A stretch of DNA of 64,000 bases from the NCBI RefSeq assembly GCF_048771995.1, contig NC_133050.1:6150501-6214500 (forward strand), in the 5' to 3' direction. This DNA comes from Taeniopygia guttata (taxonomy: Eukaryota; Chordata; Aves; Passeriformes; Estrildidae). Below are positions 1 to 11,400 of the stretch, one piece after another (position 1 is the stretch's first letter; every line of letters starts with the position of its first letter). The notes under the pieces are model-generated. The model made no database searches, was not told the origin of the DNA, and saw only the letters and a list, made by a program, of their open reading frames with translations. A program made the translations under genes and the position numbers.

Positions 1-110
1 GGAAGGGACCTTAAATCTCATCCCATTCCTCCCCCTGCCATGATCAGGGACACCTTCCATTATCCCAGGTTGCTCCAAGCCCCAGTTGGTGCTGAGCACT
101 TGTACCTGGC
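1..110 (-). mobile_element. CR1 LINE fragment (3' end)
   Basis: The text 'gaagggaccttaaatctcat' followed by 'ttgctccaagccc' is the reverse complement of the 3' region of avian CR1 non-LTR retrotransposons. It is truncated by the window edge and lies inside ASH1L intron 3. Confidence 0.8.
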
Positions 111-467
111 ATCACTTGTGCTTCTTGGACTTCATTTCCCTCTGTCCTTTTCATGACAATTATTCCTGCTGTTACTATTATATATTATTTTATTTCAATT
201 ATTAAAGAGTTCTTAACCCATGAGTTTCACTTTCTTCTGACCCTCTGCCCACCCACCCCTCTGGGTTCAGCAAGCTGCTGCAGGTCTGTCATTCCAGGGT
301 GACTTTTCCTCCTGAGGAACTCCAAGATGCATTGAATTAAAAAAGTCTACATTAACCAAATATCCTGGGAGCTGGGACTGAAAACAGAAATTAAACAGCG
401 GGAGTTAGTGTTGGGAGTGAGAATGGACTGTAATTCATAACAGAGAAAGAGGGAGAAGGTTTTGGAG

Positions 468-625
468 GTTGTCCCTGTCCTTGTGCTGGTCCTTGTCCTG
501 AGGGATTCCTGTCCCGGTCCCGAGGGGTCCCAGTCCTTGTACCGGTCCCTGTCCCGAGGATTCCCGGTCCCTGTGTCCGTCTCTTCCCAGGGGGTCCCGG
601 TCCCTGTCCCGAGGGGTCAGCGGGT
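468..625. repeat. GC minisatellite, left (inverted) arm
   Basis: Tandem units of the type 'ccggtccctgtcccgagggg'. They are the reverse complement of the unit in the larger array at about 989-1725, so the two arrays face each other across about 360 bp. The array lies in ASH1L intron 3. Long open frames across it on both strands are low-complexity artefacts. Confidence 0.85.
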
Positions 626-694
626 GGCACATCCCGGGGGCTGTCACCGCCGGTGCTCCGGGAGGGGCCCCAGTGTGACATCCCCAACCCCGCT

Positions 695-905
695 CAGCAT
701 CCCGGGACCCGCTCAGGTGCCCCCGGGACACGCTCAGGTGTCCCCGGTCCCGCTCAGGTGCCCCCGGTCCCGTCCCGGTGCCCCCGGTCCCGCTCAGGTG
801 TCCCGGTCCCGTCCCGGTGCCCCCGGTCCCGTTCAGGTGCCCCTGGTCCCGTTCAGGTGTCCCCGGTCCCGCTCAGGTGTCCCCGGTCCCGTCCCGGTGC
901 CCCCG
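695..905. repeat. GC minisatellite, central array
   Basis: Repeats of 'ccggtcccgctcaggtg' and 'cccccggtcccgtcccggtg' of about 19-20 bp, different from the flanking inverted arms. CpG-rich. Confidence 0.85.
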
Positions 906-945
906 CCCCACCGGGCTCGGCGGTGCGCGGCAGAGGAGCGGCGGG

Positions 946-961
946 GCCGCCAGGGGGCGCT
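946..961 (+). promoter_or_regulatory. Consensus CTCF-binding motif
   Basis: The text 'gccgccagggggcgct' matches the CTCF core consensus (CC[A/G]CNAGGGGGCGC) at every strongly constrained base. It is the only such match noticed in the window. It lies in ASH1L intron 3 between two inverted minisatellite arms. Binding is inferred from the motif only, and CpG methylation would affect it. Confidence 0.65.
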
Positions 962-988
962 GCTGCCCGCCGCTCCCGCGGCCCCGGG

Positions 989-1725
989 CCGGGAACGGCA
1001 ACGGGAACGGCAACGGGACCCCTCGGGACAGGGACCCGCACAGGGACCAGGACCCCTCGGGATAGGGACTGGGACCCCTCGGGGAGGGACGAACACAAGG
1101 ACCGGGACCCCTCGGGACAGGGACCGGGATCCCTCGGGTAATAGGACCAGGACAGGGACCGGGACTCCTCGGGACAGAGACCGGCACAGGGACCGGGACC
1201 CCTCGGGACAGGGACCGGCACAGGGACCGGGACCCCTCGGGACAGGGATCGTAACAGGGACCGGGACTCCTTGGGACAGGGACCGGCACAGGGACCGGGA
1301 CCCCTCGGGACAGGGATCGTAACAGGGACCGGGACTCCTTGGGACAGGGACCGGCACAGGGACCTGAACCCCTTGGGACAGAGACCGGCACAGGGACCGG
1401 GAATCCTCGGGCAGGGATCGGAACAGGGACCGGGACCCTCGGGCAGGAATCGGCACAGGGACCGGGACCCCTCGGGACAGGGACCGGGATCCCTCGGTAC
1501 AAGGACCGGCACAGGGACCGGGACCCTCGGGACAGGGACCGGGACCCCCCGGGAGAGGGACGAACCAGGAACATTCAGGCAGGGACAGACACAGGGACAG
1601 GGACCGGGACCCCTCGGGGAGGAACGGACACAGGGACCGGGAATCCTCGGGACAGGGACCGGCACTGGGATCCCTCGGGACAGGGACCGGGAAGCCTCGG
1701 GACAGGGACAGGGACTCCTGGGGGC
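989..1725. repeat. GC minisatellite, right arm (~33 bp unit)
   Basis: About 20 degenerate copies built from 'gacccctcgggacagggacc' and 'ggcacaggga'. The purine-rich strand is +. Its unit is the reverse complement of the left arm at 468-625. Long frames in the array on both strands have biased Gly/Pro/Arg/Asp composition and no conserved domain, so they are not annotated as genes. Confidence 0.9.
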
Positions 1726-1744
1726 ACGGACTGCCACACGGTCT

Positions 1745-3664
1745 GGGGCTGCCCACACGGAAACACCGGTTATCTCAGACATGGGCAAACCCCTGCAAAT
1801 ACCTGCCATCGGCCAGTATCCTAAAAAGAATTTGTTCAACCAGTTAGGCCGGGTTTGTGTTCAAAATGTGGAGGTGAGGAAGCATTCCGTGGTTTTTCAC
1901 ATGGAATACGCTGAAATAAAGCATCACAAACATTCCCTATGGATCCCAAAGACCCATTCTGGATGGTTCCCTGATGCTGATCCCTGACTGTTCATTCCAA
2001 GTCTCTGATCCTGCACCTCTCCACCATGCACCTACACTGCATCTGGTTTTATAAATAAACAATCACTGATGCACCAAAGATTTTCCCTCCATCTGTGCCT
2101 TTCCTTTCATCTTTAACCCATGGTCATGGATTCAGAATCACCATTTGGCACCATGGCTAAAACCTAAACACCCCAAACATAACATGCAAACTGGCACGAT
2201 CTAAATCTCCCCAGTCTGGCATTTCTCTTTCCTGAGGCTTTTTACCAGACGTGGTTTAAGTTTTCCAAGTGATGTGGGGCACTGGGAGCTCACTGGGAAT
2301 GAGCTGGACCCCAATCCAAGTGCCAGCCTCACAAAATATCCAGGCTCCAGGTGGGAATGCACTGCCTGGAATCGCTCAAACTTCCTGGGGCAGGCAGAGC
2401 CTTCACAAAAAGCATCTCTGCTCTCCCCCTCCCTTGGGTTATTCCTCACACAAACCCAGGTCAGATCATTCACTCCGATGGAAAACATCTCCCAGTTCCC
2501 AGAGCTGCACAGGTTCCCACAACCAGTTCACTCCTCAGAACCAAATTTAACCCTCTGAGTGACCCAGCACTTCTCTTTCCATCGCTGCAGGAGAAGCAAT
2601 CCCACGGTTCTGCTGCTTTCTCCACACTCCACTCACCACCTCAAACAATTTCAGTAGCAGCACAAAGAAATATGAATTTGTCAAAGATCCAGTTGTGCTT
2701 AAAATAAAGAAGGAAAACATAAACCCCCCAAATCAAGAGAAAATCCCTGTGCATACACAGGTGTGCAGAGCAGAGGAATCCCATGGAAGGAGCAAGAAGA
2801 GAGCCAGGAATGTGAGGAGGGATTTTCCAGTCCTGGTAGCTGGTTCTTGCTCTGTGAAATATTAGTCACACGTGGCTTTGGACAATGATTTAAACTTCAA
2901 GGGAGAATTCAGGAAGAAGGGAAGGGAGAAGCAGCTCGGGCTTCCTTCACACACTGGAAGCAGGCAGGAGCACAAGCTGCACTTGCCCTTTGCAGGTTAT
3001 CTTTTCTTTTCCTTAATATTAAGCAAATGACAAGTTCCTGTTCCTGCTCCTCCTGTTCCAGTTTTGCTCGAGGCTGTCAGTTGCATTTCCCAACCATGAA
3101 TAAATCCAAAATTTCTAGGTTTGGTCTCAGGCATCCCCAGCATCAACCCCAGCTGTTCTGAGGTGTTGCAAGAGGCCTCAAGGCAGGGATTGAAAGCTCT
3201 GTTGCAACAGAGATTGTGGAATTACCAAAATGGAGTTACAAAAAGAATAGGAAACAGTTTCTTAAATGAAAACATTACTCACAACAGTAGCAGCAACACT
3301 TGATCTGAACCAAACCAATCAAACTTCAAACAGAAACGTGGCTTCGAAAATATCAAAAATTGTGAGAAATTTTCCCACCTTTTTCTGGAAAATTAAAACT
3401 GTATGGAAAAAGCAAAGAGCTTTGCAGGAGAAAGCATCCTTAGCCTGTAAGGCAGCAAGAGGAGTCTGTTGGGAGGAGGGACAGCGTGCTGGGGGTGGCT
3501 CTGGGGTGGCTCCATGCCAGTCTGTGCTGACACTGCAGGAACACAACCCCAGTGAGGGCAGGGCTGGACCCCAGCACTGATCCCCGCAGAGCCAAAGCTT
3601 CATCTTCCCCCTGTTTGGTACAACAGAGCCCAGCAAGACTCAGGGAAAGCCCGAGCTCCCTTAC
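1745..3664 (-). other. ASH1L: ASH1L intron 3, donor-proximal part
   Basis: Intron sequence downstream, in gene direction, of the giant ASH1L exon. I see no further exon, RNA gene or clear transposon here. The remaining ASH1L exons must lie left of base 1. Confidence 0.6.
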
Positions 3665-6600
3665 CTGCCAGTGGCTTCTCCAGGGAAGAAGGCACGGGCT
3701 CCTTCCGGAGGGGCCGGCTGAGCGCCGCGTCCTGCCCGCTGAACAGTCCGGGGCTCTCGGGTAACTTTTTACGTCCGTTGGTGCTGGCAGAGCTGGTGAC
3801 TCTGCAGCTGCCTATTGCACTTGTGAAAAGGTTTGTGTGTTCATCGCTGCTGGCTGGCTCCGAGCTGGGAGTGAATCCCCCCAGGGACAGAGCTGGGGAA
3901 TTTTCGGAGCAGTCTATCTGCAGAGGGGTCTGCAATCCCAGTGCCAAGGAATTGGACTCCGAAGGCTCTCTCCTGACCCACTGCTCCTCTCTGCTTAGCA
4001 AACCCTTGGAAGGTGATAGGTGAGGACAAGCCATGTGGCATCTGTGTTTCTCTTTATGTTTGTACCTATCGCCAACAGCCTCCTTCCCAAACCTGTAGCG
4101 CTTCAAGGACTCCAGAACCGTTCTGGAGGAGCTGTTGGCCGTGATGGTGTCCATGGAAACCTGGGGCTGCTCAGAGGAACGATGCTCCCGGTGCTTGTGG
4201 CGGTGCCTGTGCTTGTGTTCCAGCATCCAGCCGTAGGCCATCTCGGGTGGGACGCTGGGGTACGTGCTCATGGACAGCAGAGGAGTCCTGCTCGTGGTGA
4301 GGAAAGCTTCCTGGCGCAAGAGTTTATGCTTCTTCTTGTGGTATTTGGTGGGGTTGAGAAGCAGGTGGCCTGTATGCATGTAGGAAGGTGGGGGCAGGGG
4401 GGTAGTGAAAGAAGGAGAGGGTGGAGGAGGGTAAAGAGTTGGAGGGTACCTTCCATAATAACCTAATCCTATGGGAGCAGCTGCCAGGGGAGAAGGGGAG
4501 TAAGGCATGCCATAGGAGGGGTAGAACCCGGTGCTGGACAGGGGAAAGCTGAGGCTATGCATGAAAGGCATTTCTGCCATAGCTTCCCGCATTTTTGGAG
4601 GCCTGCCTCTCTTTTTCTTTAAATCAGGTTTTCTAATGTAGTGCAAAGGATCTAAAGGAAAAGTAGGGTGGGTGTAGAAACTATTGAAATTTATCCTGAA
4701 AATGGTAGGCAGCAAATCTCGGGGTATGAAGTGGTGACTTCTGTGGGTTATTCTAATTTCACTTAATCGACTTATTAACTCCTCTAACTCAGCGAGGAAA
4801 TCAGGGTCCTGCCTCCCTCGGAGCTGAGGGTACTTCTTTTTCCTTTTTCTCTTCTGCCTCTTCATCTTGTCGTAGCTGAGGTAATCGTGGCTGCGGCGCT
4901 TGCACTTGTGCTTGTGCTTTTCCTTCAGGTTGCTCAGCACGGTGGAAGTCTCGGGTGGGATGAGGGACACGTGGTCGAAGGAGTGCCTCTTCTTCTTCTG
5001 CCCGCAGAACTTCTCCGCTCGGTCCGAAGTGCTGTTGTTGTCCGTGCCGATCCCGCTGTCGCTGGGGATGGTCTCGTCGCTGTGGGACTCGCTGACGGGG
5101 GACGGGGTGGCCTCTTTGAGCGAGGTCAGCTCGCTCAGGTGGGACGGGGAGTTGGGCAGCAGCGTGGGTGGGGACAACCTCCTCCTGCCCTTGGCTGCTT
5201 TCTTCATGGCCAGCGTCTGCACCACGCTGCCCTGCCTGGAGTGGAGGTGCAGGTAGGGCACCGAGCTGGGCTCGATGAACCCCGCCTCGCTGCTCACGGG
5301 GCTCTGCCCCCCGCTCACGGCCGAGGACTGGGAGCAAACCGGGGACGGGAGGATCTCCGAGGGGTTCGCTGCCGAGGGCAGCAAGTGGGGAAGGACTTGT
5401 CCTAGGGACGTGCCAGGAGCTTGCTGGGCAGACTTCTCCAGAACCGTCAGGCTGGCAGCGCTGCTGGCTAAAATGCCGTTCAGGACAGCTTTAGGTTTCC
5501 TCCCTCTCCTTTTTCCTATGTAAATTGTTCCTTTCTTGCTGACATTGATTTGCTGGCCTAGTTTTGAACCGAATGTGGCAGCGAGAGTTGACACGGTGTT
5601 GTGGAGCTTGGATTGCATCTTCCCTTTGGTATTTGGTTCCACTGTACTGGACAGAATCTGATTCAGAAGTTTCTTTCGCTTCAGAGTTTTCATTTTATTT
5701 ATTTTTCGAATGATTGTTTTCATTAACTGTCCATTATTTCTCTTGGCAACTTTTCTGTCTGAGTCTACTTCCAAATCACTCATGCTACAAATACTGGGGC
5801 TTTGGACTTCTTCTGGCCCTCGGAGCTGGTCCTTCCTCTCAAAGAACTCCCCGGGTCGATGCTGCTCACTCTCAGGCCCCATCTTGCTCGAGTTCTCTGT
5901 TCCAACAAAAGGTGCCACAGACAGAATAGGTGGTTTCATTTTAATCGATGACCGGATCTGCCTTTTGGGTCTCCCTCTCTTTTTAGGAAAAGCTTGTCCT
6001 GATAAGCTTTGTTTTAGGGAGGGAATTTCGACTTCAGGCTGCAAAATCGGAGGTTCTTGCTCCTCTTTTGACTGCACTGAGAAGACTTTTGAAGCTGGGA
6101 TCTTAAGAGTTCTTTTGGGGGGACCTTCGAGTTCTGGCATTTCCTTGGCTTTAGGTCTTCCTCTCTTGGGTTTGTATATGTCAGGTAAGAAATCATCCGA
6201 CATACACAAGCTAGAGGGTTGTTTGTGAGCGCTGTAGAACTTCTGAGTTTGTTTGTCAGTCTCAGCCAGCAGTGCCAGGGACTGTCCATTAGCTTCGTTC
6301 AGCTTTGGCAACTGATGTTTGACAAATTCATGCTCCACAAATGAGGAGGAACCGATGTTTTTCAGGAACTTGGCCTGCTCCAAATTACTGCTCGATAGTG
6401 CACTGTAGGAAATGTTTTTAAAAAGCTCTGACCTTTCTAGTTCCAGACCCTTGGGAGGTCGGCACGCGCTTCTTGACACCACTTTAGTCCATCGTGGCTT
6501 CCTTCCTTTTCTTTTCTTTAAAGGTTTTGATTGCTGAGTGCTGCTCAGGTTTTTTGCCCCTTGGCAGGATTTCTCGGATGCAGCTATTGCACCGATCTTG

Positions 6601-8414
6601 AGGAACTGCTTGCTACCAAACAAGCTGGTAAAACTAACTACTGAAGGGGTGACAGTAGCGTGGATGCTCGTCTCAGCTGCCAAAATGGGCTTTTTCCCTG
6701 TGGGAGGACTTGTTCTTGAAGTTTCCACGTAAGATGCTTTTGAATCACTTAAGTCTTTCTCAGCACCCTTAAAATCAGTGCCGAGGGTGTGGTTCAATGT
6801 CCTGTTCAGACTCAGCAGGGAGCTGTCCGAGGAGAACGGCATTTTGCCCATGGGATCTGAAATGCCTTCCAAGAGCTCTGCCGTGGAACTTAAGTGCAAG
6901 GAGTTGGATGCCAGCTGGGAGGAGGCTGTGGAGAGGCTCCTGTTCAGGGTGGGGACAGACACTGTGGGGGAAGGAGATGGGAGATTCCCCTCTCCCACTG
7001 CGCTGAACGGGGACTTGGCTGTCGACACCTCTGAGGCACCTCCTGTCCTGAAGTCTGGTGAAGTGCAATAAACTGGAGGCTGCTTTTCGTGCTTAGACGT
7101 TTCATAAATCCCTTTCTCACTGGATGAGTAGGCATCCTGTGGAACACACATTCCTTCATTGAACATCTCTTTGCCTACATCAGCAATTTCTTTCCGAATT
7201 GAAAACTTGTCCAAGATACTTTCTTTGCTCTGCCTCATAATGTGCTTCTCAAAGGTTTTGCTGGTAGTATTTTCCTTCAGTAAATCCGCAGGCTCATGGC
7301 TTTCAAGGCTACTGAGGTTTGAGTTGCAAGGAAGCTTAAAGGGCTCTGAGGAGGGCACGAGGGAGTCTGCTTTCAGAGTTCCAGAGTCCTTGTTAGCCAA
7401 ACCAGCTGGACTGCCAATCCCTGCTGGCTTCTTCCCACAGTCCTTGCTAACCAATCCCACGGGACTGCTAATTCCTGGCATCTTCCTCCCAGGGTCCTTG
7501 CTGACCAGTCCCATCGGGCTGCCAATCCCTGGTGTCTTCCTTCCAGAGTCTTTGCTAACCAGAGCTGTGCTGTTCCCAGGTCCTGGCATCTTCCTTCCAG
7601 AATCCTTGTTAAGCAGACCTGTAGGACTATTTATTCCCAACAGCTTCTTCCCAGCATCCTTGCTCACCAATCCTGCTGGAGTGCTGATCCCTACTGGTTT
7701 CTTGAGAGGCTCCTTGTTAGTCAGCGCAGTTGGAGTGCTGATCCCTGGAAGTTTCCTCCCCACATCTTTGCTGATCAATCCAACTGCAGAGCTGGTCACT
7801 GGCTGCTTCTTTCCCGAATCCTTGTGGACTAACCCTGTTGGAGTGCTGATCCCTGGAGGCCTCTTCCCAGAGTCCTTGCTAACCAATCCAATTAAGGGGC
7901 TGATTGATTGGGGCTTCTTCCCAGAGTCTTTGTTAACCAGTATGGCTGCGCTGCCAATCCCTAATGGCTTCTTCCCTGAGTCCTTGTTCACCAGCCCAAC
8001 AGCAATCCCAGAGCCTGGCAGTTTCTTCACCAAATCTTTGTTAACCAAGCCACTCGTAGTTATGGTTCCTGGCAGCTTCTTCCCAGAGTCTTTGACCAAA
8101 CCAGATGTAGTTCCATTTCCACTTCCGGGCTTCTTCTGCTTTGTTTTGGAAGACTTGGAAGGAGGACAAGTTGCAATAAGTTGAGCCAATTTTTCTGTGA
8201 CGGTTGTTGCTCCGTTAATTTCTGTTCTATCCTTTAAGTCAGAATTATGGCTACTGATAAGAGTCGGAGGAGATGACTTTATAAAATCTGTCATTTCAGA
8301 ATGCAATGGGGAAACTTTCTTAGATAAAGGGGTTGTTTCTACTTCGATACCTTCTTCCACGTGTAACTCAACTGATGCAACTTCTCCAGCTTTCTTGTAA
8401 GACTTTGAAGGGTC
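3665..8414 (-). CDS. ASH1L: ASH1L coding exon 3 (giant exon, 4750 bp)
   Basis: The acceptor 'aacttttag' precedes base 8414, so the exon opens with [13 protein letters not shown]. This continues the upstream exon in phase 0 and resembles human DPSKLYKKADDVA. The donor 'ctggcag|gtaagg' follows base 3665 and leaves phase 1 after PLAG. The frame is open throughout. It encodes the repeat region, all five AT hooks and the highly conserved block around 4040-5060 (for example [19 protein letters not shown] and [19 protein letters not shown]). Confidence 0.96.
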
Positions 8415-11400
8415 CTAAAAGTTAATAAACAAAAAAAACCTTTAGGAAGAGGGTAGAAAGTATCACTTTGAGTAACACAGTATCTTTTTATGTTTAGGTG
8501 ATTAACACTTGATCTGGTATCAGGGTTAATGTATAAATGTTAATTTATATTAAAAATATATAATATATATATAACATATATAATATAATACCTCTATAAT
8601 ATATATAATATATTATAGATACATATATATAATGTGTATATAATGTAGATATATAATGTATATAATGTAAATATATGTATCTATAGCTATGGAATAGGAC
8701 GTATATATATACACACATATATATGTGTGTATATATATATATACTTTATAGGTTTCATGATCCTATTAATTTTAAACCAAACAATAGTAATATCAGTAAT
8801 TTAAATAATAAAATAAACATAATAAAATAAACATAATAAAATAAACACATTCTGCAAATAATAGTGACATTCATATCTACAGCAAAATTTTAAAATGGTG
8901 GGCATGCTGAGGCTTTGCTGATGTTAACAAAACCCAAACTCCCTCCCAGTCCAGAAATACAAACCATTTAATCTGTCCCCCAATTACTACAAATATCCTC
9001 CGAAGATTCTGTTGATGTTTGTTAATAAAAACCCACTAACAACAAAGTGCTGGGCTATTTATAGTGTGAGAGCACTTGAAGAGCTCACATGGAGCTGAGC
9101 AGCAGCTGAGCAGTGCCCTGGAAGGGCTGGCACTGTCACCCTGTCCCTGCACAGCCCTGCTGGCAGCTCAGCCCCTGCACCAGCAGCTTCTCCTCCCAGC
9201 ACAACACTGACAGTCAGGAAAATAAGTGAAATAAAACAAGTCAAATTATTCTGTTTGAATGGAGGGGACACACGTGGAATAACTGAAACTCACACTTATT
9301 TCCAGTTCAGGCCTCACCAAACTTGAAATTTATTCTGTAAAGGTTAAAATCAAAATTGCAATTCCCAATTCCTTCATAAATCCTACTGAGAGCGCCTCAA
9401 TAAATTCATCTTTGATTTTGGAAGGATATTCTTTACACACAATGCCCAAAACATCTCTGCAGTGCAGGGGACACGTCCAGTCCACGCAGGGGCTGGGAAT
9501 GGAAGGCTCTGACCCCTGATGAGATAATTCTGCCCAGGGCTCTGATGTCCCCAGCATAAGAAGGACATGGAACTGCTGGAGCAAGTCCAGAGGAAAACAT
9601 GAAATTGCTGAAGGGACTGGAGCAATTCCCCTATGGAGAAAGGTTGGGAATGTTCAGGCTGGAGATGAGAAGGTTGTGTGGAGACCTCAGACCTTGCAGG
9701 AAGCTGAAGGGGCTCCAGGGAAGCTGGAGAAGGATCATTCATCAGGAACTGGAGTGACAGGACAAGGGGGAATGGGTTCAGACTGACAGAGAGGAAATTT
9801 AGGTGGGATATATGGGAGAAATTCCTCCCTGTGGGGGTGGGGAGGCCCTGGCACAGGTGCCCTGAGAAGCTGTGGATGCCCCTGGATCCCTGGCAGTGCC
9901 CAAGGCCAGGTTGGACAGGGCTTGGAGCACCCGGGACAGTGGGAGGTGTCCCTGCCCATGGCAGGGGGTGTGGAACAAGCTGGGTTTTAAGGTCCCTCCC
10001 AGCCTAAAGTCACTGTGATGCTGTGATTTTGTTCCCAATTTGAAAACCTCCTGAGACCTAGCAGAACAAATATTAAACACAGAGTGAAAAACATCAATGC
10101 CACAGCTTCTCATCCCTCTGCAATAAAAACTGCTATGGCAATGGCCTGGCACTTCCAGCACTTCATTACAGGCAGCATTACCCTGATCCCAGAGCTGTAC
10201 CTGTGGCAAACACCTACAGATGCTGAAGGAAGGGACAGCCTGGATTGCTCTGGAACAGCCAACTTTGGTGCTGACCATGAAGAATTATGTTCTGGATTTG
10301 TGCCTGGATCCAGCTGAGCACTGCTGAGATGAGCAGCAGCTGTGTGGGTAATGTGGGAGCCTCTGCAGCAACCCCCAGGCACCCCAAATCCAGGGCTGGA
10401 GCAGGAGGGGGGCCTGGCACCCACATGGAAACTCCTGAGTCAGCATGACACCACCCTGAGCCTGCAATCCAACGCTCCTGGAATTCCCTGGGCCAGACTC
10501 TGTGCCAGAGAGTCACTAACGAGTATTAAAGCCTTCAGAGAGCTGCATCCTCCTGCTACAGCCTGAAATTCTGATAAGAACTTTGGAAGAAAAATCTCCT
10601 TTGTTCAGCCAATTTCAAAAATCCACCTTAATATTAACTCGGGAATTCAGCTCCTCATCCCTGTATTTGCACTCCAGACTCTTCCTTCTTTTTTCTGTTC
10701 CTCCTGGGTGCTCTGCCACCCCCTGGGCCAGGCTCTATGGTGCTCTCTGGGTATCCAACACCTCTTGGCAGGCTCTGCTTTTCCCTGCTCACCTCCATTT
10801 CCAAACAAAGAGCTTGGAAGTTTGAGTTGACACTTAAATAATAAATACATAACTAACAAAAGCCTTCCAAACACCAGCTTTGATCTGAGCAAGATGACAG
10901 GATTCTGAAAACAAGACTTTAGCATCAAACACAGATCCTTTGAAAGCTGAAGGCGTGTGCCCTGCAAAGCTTCTTTCTCATCTAAGGGTGAGTGAGTTTT
11001 CCAAGCACACTGAAAATTATTTCAAAGAACATGAAGAGCAAAACAGGAAGCATCTAGTGAGATGTCATTCAAGAAGTCAAAAAAGTCTGTCATTTTTTTC
11101 AGCATTTTTAAACCCAAAATTCTAATAAGGGAATTTTTTCCCCCATAAATATACTTAATAATCAGCATTATTAAAATAAACATTTTGGAGGGAAATTTTT
11201 AAGGACAAAATAATTTCATCCAGTAACCTCTAACAGAAGCATTTTGAGATGTTTCCTTTGGAGAAGATTGCAGTGGCTGCAGAAACATTAAAAAAAAACT
11301 CCCAACATCCGCCACAGAGTCAAAGCATCTTCTTGCAATTCTGTATCATTAAAAATTTCAGATTTTTGGTTGAAGTGAATAGCAGGTATTGCTGCCATTG

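Noticed and set aside
833-1839. Open frames of 230-328 codons on both strands
   Set aside because: They lie wholly in GC minisatellites, show Gly/Pro/Ser/Arg repeats with no domain, and several overlap in different frames. Stop-poor repeats explain them.
7159-8184. 341-codon + strand frame
   Set aside because: Antisense shadow of the repeat region in the ASH1L giant exon.
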